Shown in pieces: positions 44,316 through 51,531 of a stretch of 64,000 bases of DNA. How positions within the stretch are numbered: position 1 is the first letter of the stretch; each line of letters opens with the position of its first letter. The stretch is from Paenibacillus sp. JZ16 (GTDB lineage: Bacteria; Bacillota; Bacilli; Paenibacillales; Paenibacillaceae): contig NZ_CP017659.1 of the NCBI RefSeq assembly GCF_015326965.1, positions 6,957,001 through 7,021,000 on the forward strand, in the 5' to 3' direction. The notes under the pieces are model-generated. The model did no database searches. It saw only the letters and a list, made by a program, of their open reading frames with translations, and was not told where the DNA came from. The translations under genes were made by a program, and so were the position numbers.

Positions 44316-45410
44316 ATGACCATGCAAATTTCTATTTTCGGCGTCGGCTTGATCGGCGGTTCGTTAGCATTAAACTTCAAAGGTAAACCAGGCATAACCG
44401 TTACCGGTTATGCCCACACGCAGGAATATGCCGACCAGGTAATCGCCAAGGGCGTTGTCGATAAGGTTACGCTTTCGGTGGAAGAAGCTGCCCAGGACGC
44501 GGACGTCATATTTTTGTGCGTTCCGGTAGGAAGTCTCGAGATGTACATAAAACGTCTGAGTGAATTGCGGCTTAAACCCGGATGCATTATTACGGATGTA
44601 GGCAGTACCAAAGCAAGTATTGCCGAATGCGCATCCCAACTTGCCCTTAAGGATGCCTATTTTATCGGTGGACATCCGATGGCCGGCTCGGAAAGATCCG
44701 GTGTCGGCGCTGCCTCCACCGTCTTATTCGAGAATGCATATTATGTGCTTACTCCGCCGGATGATGTCCCTCAGGAGAAGCTGGACATCCTTGTGGAGCT
44801 TCTGTCATATACGCGTGCTCACATTGTAAAAGTGGAGCCAAGGCTGCACGATGAGATTGTTGGAGCCATCAGTCATCTGCCTCATGTGATCGCAGTGGCC
44901 TTGGTGAACCAGATCAGCTCCTACAATGACGATAATCCGTTGTACCGTACGCTGGCTGCAGGGGGCTTTCGGGATATTACCCGTATCGCGTCCAGCGACC
45001 CGGTCGTTTGGCGGGACATTCTATTAAATAATCGCAATGTCATGCTGCCGCTGTTACGAGACTGGAACGAAGGAATCCAGCGATTTATGGACATGCTGGA
45101 GTCGAAGGACGGGGCTGCTATTGAAGAGGCTTTCCGCAGAGCGGGGGAATTCCGCAGCGTGCTGCCGGAGCGAAGGAAGGGAATGATCGTTCCCCAATAT
45201 GATTTGTATCTGGACGTGCCTGACCATCCGGGTATCATTGGCCGCATAGCGACGGATTTGGGGACGAACAGCATCAACCTCAGCAACATGCAGATTATCG
45301 AGAGCCGGGAAGATGTGCCTGGTGTGATGAGGCTTTCCTTCCGCAATGAAATCGAACAGGAGCGGGCGAAAGAGCTTCTGCTGTCGCAAGGACACTCGGT
45401 GTACCAGTAA
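44316..45410 (+). CDS. tyrA: Prephenate dehydrogenase with ACT domain
   Basis: 364 residues. NAD-dependent conversion of prephenate to 4-hydroxyphenylpyruvate. Rossmann motif IFGVGLIGGSLAL at the start, DVGSTKASI, GGHPMAGSERSG with the catalytic His, and a C-terminal ACT domain (LYLDVPDHPGIIGRIATDLG) that usually mediates tyrosine feedback. ATG 44316 or 44322; a TTG at 44295 is also in frame, and the ribosome site is weak (GAGAGAG). In B. subtilis aroE follows; here it does not. Confidence 0.95.
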   Translation: MTMQISIFGVGLIGGSLALNFKGKPGITVTGYAHTQEYADQVIAKGVVDKVTLSVEEAAQDADVIFLCVPVGSLEMYIKRLSELRLKPGCIITDVGSTKASIAECASQLALKDAYFIGGHPMAGSERSGVGAASTVLFENAYYVLTPPDDVPQEKLDILVELLSYTRAHIVKVEPRLHDEIVGAISHLPHVIAVALVNQISSYNDDNPLYRTLAAGGFRDITRIASSDPVVWRDILLNNRNVMLPLLRDWNEGIQRFMDMLESKDGAAIEEAFRRAGEFRSVLPERRKGMIVPQYDLYLDVPDHPGIIGRIATDLGTNSINLSNMQIIESREDVPGVMRLSFRNEIEQERAKELLLSQGHSVYQ

Positions 45411-45412
45411 TT

Positions 45413-45438
45413 TTCCGGTTGTTTTTAAACAACCGGAA
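45413..45438. repeat. Perfect 12-bp inverted repeat after tyrA
   Basis: TTCCGGTTGTTT (45413-45424), two T, AAACAACCGGAA (45427-45438), starting 2 bases after the tyrA stop. There is no T-run behind it, so it could be an RNA 3' stabiliser or a weak terminator of the supraoperon, or a protein site just upstream of the next promoter. Confidence 0.7.
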
Positions 45439-45456
45439 ATAAATGCGTTTTCAGTG

Positions 45457-45485
45457 TTGACAAAATGAAAACGTATACATATAAT
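45457..45485 (+). promoter_or_regulatory. Consensus SigA promoter without an adjacent gene
   Basis: TTGACA (45457-45462), a 17-base spacer, TATAAT (45480-45485): a perfect match in both hexamers and in spacing, the best promoter in the window. A terminator lies just 55 bases after the likely start at 45490-45492. Confidence 0.85.
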
Positions 45486-45489
45486 AAAA

Positions 45490-45571
45490 GTACAGTATGG
45501 TTTCTCTCCACTCCTATCCAAAATATTGCACTGTGTGCAACCGCCTTCAATGTTGAAGGCGGATTTTTTTT
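45490..45571 (+). ncRNA. Candidate small RNA of about 80 nt
   Basis: Between the consensus promoter and the terminator is a short non-coding stretch with three parts. A pyrimidine-rich, unpaired 5' region (45501-45519, with CTCTCCACTCCTATCC) could pair with AGGAG-type ribosome binding sites. A 6-bp hairpin follows (TTGCAC/GTGCAA, 45526-45540). The intrinsic terminator CCGCCTTCAA/TTGAAGGCGG (45541-45562) ends in seven to eight T. No start codon with a ribosome site occurs in it. It may instead be a leader of the sigma factor gene 200 bases downstream. Confidence 0.6.
45541..45571 (+). terminator. Terminator of the candidate small RNA
   Basis: A 10-bp perfect stem, CCGCCTTCAA (45541-45550) and TTGAAGGCGG (45553-45562), then A and eight T. 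Confidence 0.92.
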
Positions 45572-45611
45572 GTCTTTTTTCCTATCCGTGGCAAAGCTGC
45601 TGCCACAAACC

Positions 45612-45639
45612 TGAACTTTTCTCCAATATGTGCTATAAT
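45612..45639 (+). promoter_or_regulatory. Candidate promoter of the ECF sigma operon
   Basis: Extended -10 TGCTATAAT (TATAAT at 45634-45639) with a poor -35 (TGAACT, 16-base spacer). No clear ECF-type autoregulatory promoter (AAC near -35) was recognised. Confidence 0.45.
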
Positions 45640-45774
45640 GCTAGAGTGCTAGTGTAGAAGATTTGGGGAAATTGCCAAATACATAGAATAGTCAGACATC
45701 TTGTGGCGTAACTATATATGGTTTGACGGTACTTTTGCACAAATCCTTGAACATTGCATCCGGAGGGAGATGTA

Positions 45775-46416
45775 ATGGACAGGGAAGAGGCACCGGATGG
45801 TGAAGGAGGAACGAAAAATCATATGACGGATTCCCAACTAATCCAAGAAATTAAGCAAGGCAATACCGAACTTTATTCCGAATTAATGCGGCGTTATCAG
45901 AGAAAAATATTAGCATTTGTCTATCATATGTTAAAAAGTTCGCACATGGAGCTTATGGCTGAAGATTTATGCTCGGAAACATTTTATAAGGCATTCCGGA
46001 GTTTGCACTCATTCCGGGAAGTGGATGCATCCTTCTCGACCTGGCTCTATACCATAGCCCGCAACACCGTTCTCAGCGAACTGCGCAAGCATCGGAGCGG
46101 CACATTGCCGCTGGAGGAGAGCGGGGTCGTGCCTGTGGCTCCGCTGGAGGTTGCTCCGGAGCAGGCAATCCTACGCAGTGAACGAGTACATATGGTAAGG
46201 GAAGCAATTAATAATTTGCCGGAGAAACAGAGATCGGCGCTGATTCTGCGGGAATATGATCAACTGGATTATCAGGAAATCGCGGATATTTTAGGTCAAA
46301 GCGTCAGTTCGGTTAAGTCATTGTTGTTCAGAGCTCGCGGCAGTGTCAAAATTCAGCTCGAACCCTATTTTTATGAGCCGGTTATTGAGGATCTGAGAGG
46401 GATGAAGAACAGATGA
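45775..46416 (+). CDS. ECF-type RNA polymerase sigma factor
   Basis: 213 residues. Region 2 spans about residues 30-100 (YSELMRRYQRKILAFVYHML, then the -10 recognition helix AEDLCSETFYKAFRSLHSF), and region 4 about 145-200 with NNLPEKQRSALILREYDQLDYQEIADILGQSVSSVKSLLFRARG. That is a group 4 sigma. Start ATG 45775 follows CGGAGGGA by 6-8 bases. It overlaps the anti-sigma gene by ATGA. SigW-like in style, but I cannot name the specific family; not part of the B. subtilis order here. Confidence 0.9.
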   Translation: MDREEAPDGEGGTKNHMTDSQLIQEIKQGNTELYSELMRRYQRKILAFVYHMLKSSHMELMAEDLCSETFYKAFRSLHSFREVDASFSTWLYTIARNTVLSELRKHRSGTLPLEESGVVPVAPLEVAPEQAILRSERVHMVREAINNLPEKQRSALILREYDQLDYQEIADILGQSVSSVKSLLFRARGSVKIQLEPYFYEPVIEDLRGMKNR

Positions 46417-47015
46417 CTTGCGATGAAGCCCAAGAGCTGATGGAAACTGTCTGGGATTTGCCGGACAATGATCTGCGGCGACAACGGCTGATAGCACATG
46501 TTCAAACCTGCAGCTCGTGTGCAGCGGAGTACGAAATGTGGGTGGAAAGCCAGAACATGGTTCACGTTCTGGAACATGAGATCCCCGACATGGACGCTGA
46601 ACAGATCAACCGCAACGTGATGGACCGCATCTATCGGGATTTCCCATGGTTGGTGGAGGAAACGTCTAAGAGTCGGGCGGTAAGCCGAGTGTTCCGCAAG
46701 CGGCTGACACTTATGATTGCCGGTTTTTTAGCTCTGTTTGTATGCAGCTTCGTTTATTTTGCAGCAACCGGCAATCAGCCGGAGCCAGTTCCGGAAGCGG
46801 TAACGACAGGGATCATTCCTACGGGGGTGGCTGATACGGCCCAAACCCTGAACTCTCAGGACGATTACAAGATTCCGAAAACCAACAGCGGCATTATTGA
46901 TCCTTTTGTGGTTGATATGAGCCCGACCCAGCCAGAATATTGGATGATACTATCCCTATTGGGCATTGGATTCGCCATGTTTTTCCTGAAAAAATTAAAT
47001 CGAGTCAGAAGATAA
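46413..47015 (+). CDS. Zinc-finger anti-sigma factor, membrane-bound
   Basis: 200 residues. The N-terminal cytoplasmic zinc-binding domain has H29-x3-C33-x2-C36 (HVQTCSSC), the ZAS signature of anti-sigma factors. A membrane helix follows at about 93-112, then an outer Pro/Thr-rich loop and a second hydrophobic helix near the C terminus (about 173-190). It should hold the upstream sigma factor inactive until a stress signal leads to release, perhaps by intramembrane proteolysis (PrsW is encoded in this window). Direct proof is absent. Confidence 0.88.
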   Translation: MTCDEAQELMETVWDLPDNDLRRQRLIAHVQTCSSCAAEYEMWVESQNMVHVLEHEIPDMDAEQINRNVMDRIYRDFPWLVEETSKSRAVSRVFRKRLTLMIAGFLALFVCSFVYFAATGNQPEPVPEAVTTGIIPTGVADTAQTLNSQDDYKIPKTNSGIIDPFVVDMSPTQPEYWMILSLLGIGFAMFFLKKLNRVRR

Positions 47016-47044
47016 AAAAGAGGTTAGGATGGAGGAGATGCGGC

Positions 47045-47632
47045 ATGCAAATCGGCTTGGTTCGTCATGGTTTAACGGATTGGAATGCGTTAGGCAAAAT
47101 CCAAGGTCAAACGGACATTCCACTGAATGAGGAAGGTCGTCGTCAAGCCCGTTTGCTTGGGGAACGACTACTGCAGGAGCCATACCGGTGGGACTTTGCC
47201 GTTAGCAGCGGACTTTCCCGTGCTGAAGAAACCGCCAGGATCATCTCGTCCATGCTGAACATTCCATTGATGCCGCCCGATGACCGTTTGCGCGAGCGCA
47301 AGTACGGTCAGGTGGAAGGTCTGACAGCGGAAGAACGTGAATCCCGGTTCGGTGCCGATTGGCACCTGCTCGATTTGGGACAGGAGACGGATCTGGAGCT
47401 TCAATCCAGGGGGCTTGTCTTTTTGGATGATATGTGGCATAAACACCCAAACGCTAATATTCTGGTTGTCAGCCACGGTGGTTTTTTAGCGCAGCTCTAC
47501 AAGCTGGTGTGCCGCGGCGTTCTAAGCGAGCGGATCGGCAATTTGTCGCTCACCGTCCTGGAGAGAAAAGATGATGACTGGTCGCCCCTGCTGTTTAACT
47601 GTACCAAGCATCTGTTGACAAAACAGTCGTAA
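47045..47632 (+). CDS. Histidine phosphatase family protein (phosphoglycerate mutase-like)
   Basis: 195 residues. Phospho-His motif LVRHGLTDWN at residues 5-14, SSGLSRAEETA, the acid/base Glu region DRLRERKYGQVEGLT and VVSHGGFLAQL are visible, the histidine phosphatase core. Members act on phosphosugars, alpha-ribazole phosphate or other small phosphates; the substrate is not resolved. ATG 47045 after GGAGGAGATG. Terminator follows. Confidence 0.9.
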   Translation: MQIGLVRHGLTDWNALGKIQGQTDIPLNEEGRRQARLLGERLLQEPYRWDFAVSSGLSRAEETARIISSMLNIPLMPPDDRLRERKYGQVEGLTAEERESRFGADWHLLDLGQETDLELQSRGLVFLDDMWHKHPNANILVVSHGGFLAQLYKLVCRGVLSERIGNLSLTVLERKDDDWSPLLFNCTKHLLTKQS

Positions 47633-47655
47633 CATGGAGATTCATTAATGAAGTA

Positions 47656-47686
47656 AGAGCCTTCCCCGCGGGAAGGCTCTTTTTTG
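47656..47686 (+). terminator. Terminator after the histidine phosphatase gene
   Basis: An 11-bp perfect stem AGAGCCTTCCC (47656-47666) and GGGAAGGCTCT (47670-47680), then six T. Convergent with the methyltransferase gene. Confidence 0.93.
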
Positions 47687-47702
47687 GTATTAGGATGAAG
47701 TT

Positions 47703-48461
47703 TTACGCTTGCGCTATTAAAATAAACCGATGCTGCTGCACCTCGAAATAGCCCTTGGTCCGGATTTCCTGATGAATCTGATATAAAGGCTCAAGGTACC
47801 GTTCCACCGTGAAATCGGGAATCTGCCAGGGAATCGCTTGCAGGTAATAGACCAGTGCACCGATGTCATAAAACCGTTGCGGTGAAAAGGCTTCCCGGCT
47901 GAAGGTGACGTTGAAACGGTGATCCTGCAGTTCTTGGACAGCGGTTGCCAGATCCCAATGCGCGAACTCTTCATTTAACGGAACGCCAAACCATTCGTTG
48001 ATTCCATAACAGTCGGTTCCCCCAGATTGCTGGGTTATGAACACGCCCTGATCGTTAAGAATTCTTTGGATTTCCGCTGCGGAATAGGACTCGTGCTGAT
48101 TGATGATCAGATCAAAAAAATGATCCTTCAAAGGCAGCGAGGAATCCTCTTCAAAATAGACGACTTTTACGCCAAGCGGCTCAAGTTTTTGTCGTGCAAT
48201 CGGTACGTTTGGTTTATACCCTTCAGTGGCATAAACCGTTTTCGGCAGTGGATGAAGGGAGGATAGGAACTCTCCTCCGCCTGTCCCCATATCCAGCATC
48301 GTAGCGGCATCTCGCATGAACGGAATGACCATGCTGCCTAAAGACCAGGGGAGGGCATGGGACTGCATGCGGCCTGATGCTGTAATTCGCGAGAAGTCCC
48401 ATCCTGAAAAATGTTGATCGATATCTTGAATTAAGGCCATAAACGCTGTATCTTTTATCAT
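47703..48461 (-). CDS. SAM-dependent class I methyltransferase
   Basis: 252 residues. The methyltransferase motif I is MLDMGTGGGEFL (about 55-66), followed by YATEGYKPN (motif II), and DLIINQHESY. The N-terminal and C-terminal parts do not identify a substrate; such proteins are often annotated as small-molecule or rRNA methyltransferases. TTGGAGG about 8 bases before ATG 48461. It lies on the opposite strand to neighbours and may be an insertion into the conserved order. Confidence 0.8.
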   Translation of the reverse strand: MIKDTAFMALIQDIDQHFSGWDFSRITASGRMQSHALPWSLGSMVIPFMRDAATMLDMGTGGGEFLSSLHPLPKTVYATEGYKPNVPIARQKLEPLGVKVVYFEEDSSLPLKDHFFDLIINQHESYSAAEIQRILNDQGVFITQQSGGTDCYGINEWFGVPLNEEFAHWDLATAVQELQDHRFNVTFSREAFSPQRFYDIGALVYYLQAIPWQIPDFTVERYLEPLYQIHQEIRTKGYFEVQQHRFILIAQA

Positions 48462-48823
48462 TTCACATAACCTCCAAGCTTTTATTAAGAGTGTTGTTTC
48501 ATTGTTGAAAAGCTCTTAATGGAGGTCCACGGATTCGATTCGCACCTAGTTATATTTCATGTTCTGGGGTTCTCATGATCCTATCCTCCTGTAGTGATTC
48601 AATCATTTCCTTCATATAAAGCGGTTTTTTCATTTTATTTAGATGTAATTCATCATAAGCGAAATCTCTGCAGCAATCAGTAAGTATTCTATCATTTAAT
48701 AAGAGAGCATAGTCATTTCTATATACAAAAAAAATAAAAAATATTTCGTTAAACCGAAGTGTATCAGGTATCAAATGTCCAAAACCTTCCCATAATGGTT
48801 GTAAAACGGCGAGGCGATGGAAG
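48462..48823. other. 360-bp spacer between divergent genes
   Basis: A hairpin TTAAGAG/CTCTTAA (48485-48491 with 48513-48519, with a further inner stem TTTCA/TGAAA) lies 25-60 bases upstream of the minus-strand methyltransferase. On the minus strand AGGAGGAT precedes ATG 48573 followed by only eight codons and a stop, a possible leader peptide. The AT-rich part 48600-48780 holds nothing I recognise; a minus frame over 48550-48873 is probably not a gene. Confidence 0.4.
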
Positions 48824-49975
48824 ATGAATCTAGCGGATATGCTCACATATGCCGATATTGGACAGCTTAGCAATATAGCGAATCACTATGATTGTGACGC
48901 TAAGCGGAATTCAAAGCATGAACTGATCCAGAGTATTCTGTCCAAGCTCGGACGCAGAGAGTTTTTCGAGGAGCAGGTCAGCAGCTTGTCACCAAGCGAT
49001 TTGCGTTTTCTGAACAACCTGGCATTTGACACCCGAACAGGCTATAGCCTGGAAGAATTGACGGCTGCGATCCGTCATTCGGCGGAATTGGAGGAGAAAG
49101 AGGAACAAGCTTCTTCAAACAAGAAAGCTGCCGCCGCCAAAACGGAAAGTCCGCGTGAGGCGGTCGCACGTTATCGCCGAAGCGGCTGGTTGTTTAACGG
49201 CTTTACCCATTCCACCAAGTACTTGTTTCAAGTGCCTTCGGATATGAAGGAGCGGTTTCGTGACGTGCTGCGTGAACGGCTTCATCAAAATCTGGAGCGA
49301 TTAAGTGATGACCCGGAAGTGTACCGGGATGAGCAGGGGCTCGCCGCAGAAGATCTCATGCTGATTCTTAAATACGTCGGCAGACATGATATCGAGTTGA
49401 ATCAGGAAGGATTCATGTATAGGCGAAATCAGCAGCAGCTCATGAGTACACTGCATATTTCCGAGCCATTGATTACCAAGGGAGCGTGGAGGTTCGGGTA
49501 TGGACGCTCGTGCATTGAATATCCCGATCGCTTTGCGCTGCTGTACGATTATGCTTACGCTAAAAAATGGATCAGGGAAAACAACGCCCGGTTGATCCTG
49601 ACTGAAAGCGGAACTGCGCTTATGGAAGAAGGAAATCAAGTTAGCGTGATACAGATATTCCGCTTTTGGTTAAGACTTTATAAAGGCGCAATTCCCAATA
49701 TCAATTCTCTTGTATACTGGATCAGTCAATGCGCAAGAGATTGGGTCACCGCAGCCTCTCTTTACGAATCGCTGGGCTGGCTAATCCGTCCTTTCTATTA
49801 TGACAGTCCACAAAATATTTTGGAGCAGCGGATTATCCGCATGCTGATGCATTTGGGGATGCTCAGAATAGGAGAGAGCCAGACTATGGGGACTACGTAC
49901 AAAATGACGGCGCTTGGCTTGAAGGCCGCGGAAGCCGGCTTACATATCAGCGATTCGAATGATTTGATTCTCTAG
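48824..49975 (+). CDS. Unrecognised 383-residue protein
   Basis: Not recognised. Soluble and alpha-rich, no signal peptide and no membrane helix. Residues 1-40 resemble a short helical domain (ADIGQLSNIANHYDCDAKRNSKHELIQSIL); a charged, Ala/Lys/Glu-rich linker is at 88-112; and the last third contains segments such as YKMTALGLKAAE that look like a winged helix. It sits in the place of B. subtilis ypiA (a TPR protein) but shows no TPR pattern. The style recalls helicase-associated domains; I do not assign a function. The ribosome site is weak (GGAAG). Confidence 0.75.
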   Translation: MNLADMLTYADIGQLSNIANHYDCDAKRNSKHELIQSILSKLGRREFFEEQVSSLSPSDLRFLNNLAFDTRTGYSLEELTAAIRHSAELEEKEEQASSNKKAAAAKTESPREAVARYRRSGWLFNGFTHSTKYLFQVPSDMKERFRDVLRERLHQNLERLSDDPEVYRDEQGLAAEDLMLILKYVGRHDIELNQEGFMYRRNQQQLMSTLHISEPLITKGAWRFGYGRSCIEYPDRFALLYDYAYAKKWIRENNARLILTESGTALMEEGNQVSVIQIFRFWLRLYKGAIPNINSLVYWISQCARDWVTAASLYESLGWLIRPFYYDSPQNILEQRIIRMLMHLGMLRIGESQTMGTTYKMTALGLKAAEAGLHISDSNDLIL

Positions 49976-50080
49976 GTTGTTTGGTTACATTCGCAGCAGC
50001 CGCAAAAAGTTTTGGAAGTAGAAGCATTTAAAGGGAAAGAATATAAGGTATACGCAAATTTAGTTTGGAGGTGCATCCTA

Positions 50081-50260
50081 ATGGATAAGATGAAGGTTAC
50101 TTACGAGGTTATGTTAGGTCTGGCGGCCGAAATGGTGTGGGACGAAGCATTGCGCAAGCATCGGAGTGAAGAGCTGTATAAAGAAATTGACGAAGCGCTG
50201 GCTTCCGGCGACGAAGTGGCTTTCCGAAACCTGACGGATGAACTGAGGACTTTGAATTGA
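50081..50260 (+). CDS. IDEAL-domain miniprotein (59 aa)
   Basis: 59 residues. The C-terminal half YKEIDEALASGDEVAFRNLTDELRTL is the IDEAL domain, otherwise found at the C terminus of YpiB (UPF0302). Here the domain stands alone without the UPF0302 part. ATG 50081 with TGGAGGTG 7 bases upstream. Position, before ypiF and the qcr operon, equals that of ypiB in B. subtilis. Function unknown. Confidence 0.8.
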   Translation: MDKMKVTYEVMLGLAAEMVWDEALRKHRSEELYKEIDEALASGDEVAFRNLTDELRTLN

Positions 50261-50291
50261 AGAAATGCTTTAGCGCATTTCTTCTTTTTTT
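50259..50291 (+). terminator. Terminator of the IDEAL-domain gene
   Basis: GAAGAAATGC (50259-50268) pairs with GCATTTCTTC (50275-50284), then seven T. The stem begins within the stop codon. Confidence 0.93.
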
Positions 50292-50363
50292 TGCTTTACC
50301 CGCCCTTGCACTCGTATAATGATAACGAAATGATGATGAGTGAGCAGAAAGGATGTACCTTGC

Positions 50364-50789
50364 ATGAAATTTAGTGAAGTGGACGAGCAGACTTGGCCGG
50401 AACTTAAACCTTTTTTTGATACCTGCCTGATTCCGTTTACCGGATTATCGGGTATGGAAACGCCGTGGGAGGTGACAGCTGCGCTTGAACGGCTGCGGGA
50501 TTTTATGGATTTGGCTGAAATTCCGTTTAAGGGAAGATTGGTTACATATCCTGCTGTACAATATGGAAATACTGAAGATATAAAGCTTCTAAATGAAGTT
50601 TGTCACAATGTCAAATCCAGCGGGTTTAAATTTGTTGTTATTATGACTGCGGATGTTGAGCTCTCCAAAGAGGATGTGCCTGATAGCACGCTGGTCCTGT
50701 CCCGGCGCAGGTTGGAAGGCAGCGAAGGCATCCCACTGTCAGCCATCGTTGCCGGGCAAATCAGTGAAATGTGGCAGCAGGAAAGCTGA
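50364..50789 (+). CDS. ypiF: YpiF family protein (DUF2487)
   Basis: 141 residues. Start MKFSEVDEQTWPELKPFFDTCLIP and the region PWEVTAALERLRDFMDLAEIPFKGR fit the YpiF/DUF2487 family, found directly upstream of qcrABC in Bacillus. The function is unknown; the conserved linkage suggests a role with the bc complex. ATG 50364 with AAAGGA about 10 bases upstream. Confidence 0.85.
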   Translation: MKFSEVDEQTWPELKPFFDTCLIPFTGLSGMETPWEVTAALERLRDFMDLAEIPFKGRLVTYPAVQYGNTEDIKLLNEVCHNVKSSGFKFVVIMTADVELSKEDVPDSTLVLSRRRLEGSEGIPLSAIVAGQISEMWQQES

Positions 50790-50838
50790 GTCTAAATGTG
50801 ACAAAAAACCAACAATTTATGAAAGGGCTATTGGAAGC

Positions 50839-50892
50839 GAACCCAAATTTGGGGTTCAAATTCTTGACGGTCTTGGGAGCCTAAGATATTAT
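50839..50892 (+). promoter_or_regulatory. qcr promoter with an upstream inverted repeat
   Basis: TTGACG (50864-50869), a 17-base spacer and TATTAT (50887-50892). Six bases before the -35 is an inverted repeat GAACCC-N7-GGGTTC (50839-50857), which may be an operator. In B. subtilis this operon is controlled by ResD, CcpA and AbrB; which, if any, binds here is open. Confidence 0.65.
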
Positions 50893-50970
50893 TAGTATGT
50901 CCTAGTAAGTCGTGTGATTTTAATCATTGATGACACTTAAGAACGGTTGACAAAGGGGGTTGAACACAGA

Positions 50971-51516
50971 ATGAGCAGCAACCACAATGACGAGCATGAA
51001 GAATCGCACAATCCACCCCGACAGAAAGAGATGTCCCGCAGACAATTTCTTACATACACGTTGGGCGGTGCCACAGCTTATATGGCTGCTGGAGTAGTTT
51101 TGCCAATGCTTCGCTTTGCTGTTGATCCGATTCTTCAAAATAAAGAAGAAGGGTCTTTTGTAAAGGTCGCGGAAGAGAGCAAAATTACCAACGATCCACA
51201 GGAATTCCATTTCGAGCTCAAACAGCAGGACGGCTGGTACAACAGTACAGCTACTTTGACGGCGTGGATTCGTAAGAACGATCAGGGTGAAATTGTAGCG
51301 CTTTCACCGATCTGTAAGCATTTGGGATGCCTTGTTGGATGGAATAACAACAAAAATTTCCCTGATGAATACCACTGCCCTTGCCACGGTGCGCGTTATA
51401 CACCGGACGGTAAGAACCTGGCAGTAGCGCCGAAGCCGCTTGACCAGTACGAGACGAAAATCGAGAACGGCTGGATTTACCTCGGCGCCATCGTGCCAAA
51501 TACCGTAGTTAAATAG
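50971..51516 (+). CDS. qcrA: Rieske iron-sulfur subunit of the menaquinol:cytochrome c reductase
   Basis: 181 residues. Cytoplasmic N-terminal tail, then RRQFLTYTLGGATAYMAAG (twin-Arg-like/membrane anchor), then a Rieske domain with C115-K-H117-L-G-C120 and C136-P-C138-H139-GARY, which bind the [2Fe-2S] cluster. First gene of qcrABC. ATG 50971; the AAGGGGG site is 12 bases upstream, a little far. A separate in-frame TTG at 50947 is less likely. Confidence 0.96.
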   Translation: MSSNHNDEHEESHNPPRQKEMSRRQFLTYTLGGATAYMAAGVVLPMLRFAVDPILQNKEEGSFVKVAEESKITNDPQEFHFELKQQDGWYNSTATLTAWIRKNDQGEIVALSPICKHLGCLVGWNNNKNFPDEYHCPCHGARYTPDGKNLAVAPKPLDQYETKIENGWIYLGAIVPNTVVK

Positions 51517-51531
51517 GAGGCGTAGATTCAG

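Noticed and set aside
48525..48550. tRNA-like GATTCGA sequence
   Set aside because: The flanking bases do not form a T stem and no acceptor or anticodon arm can be built.
48550..48873. 107-codon minus-strand frame
   Set aside because: Its N-terminal part overlaps the start of the plus-strand gene at 48824, it is AT-rich with poor codon pattern, and it has no ribosome site. Only its last eight codons follow a good site, noted as a finding.
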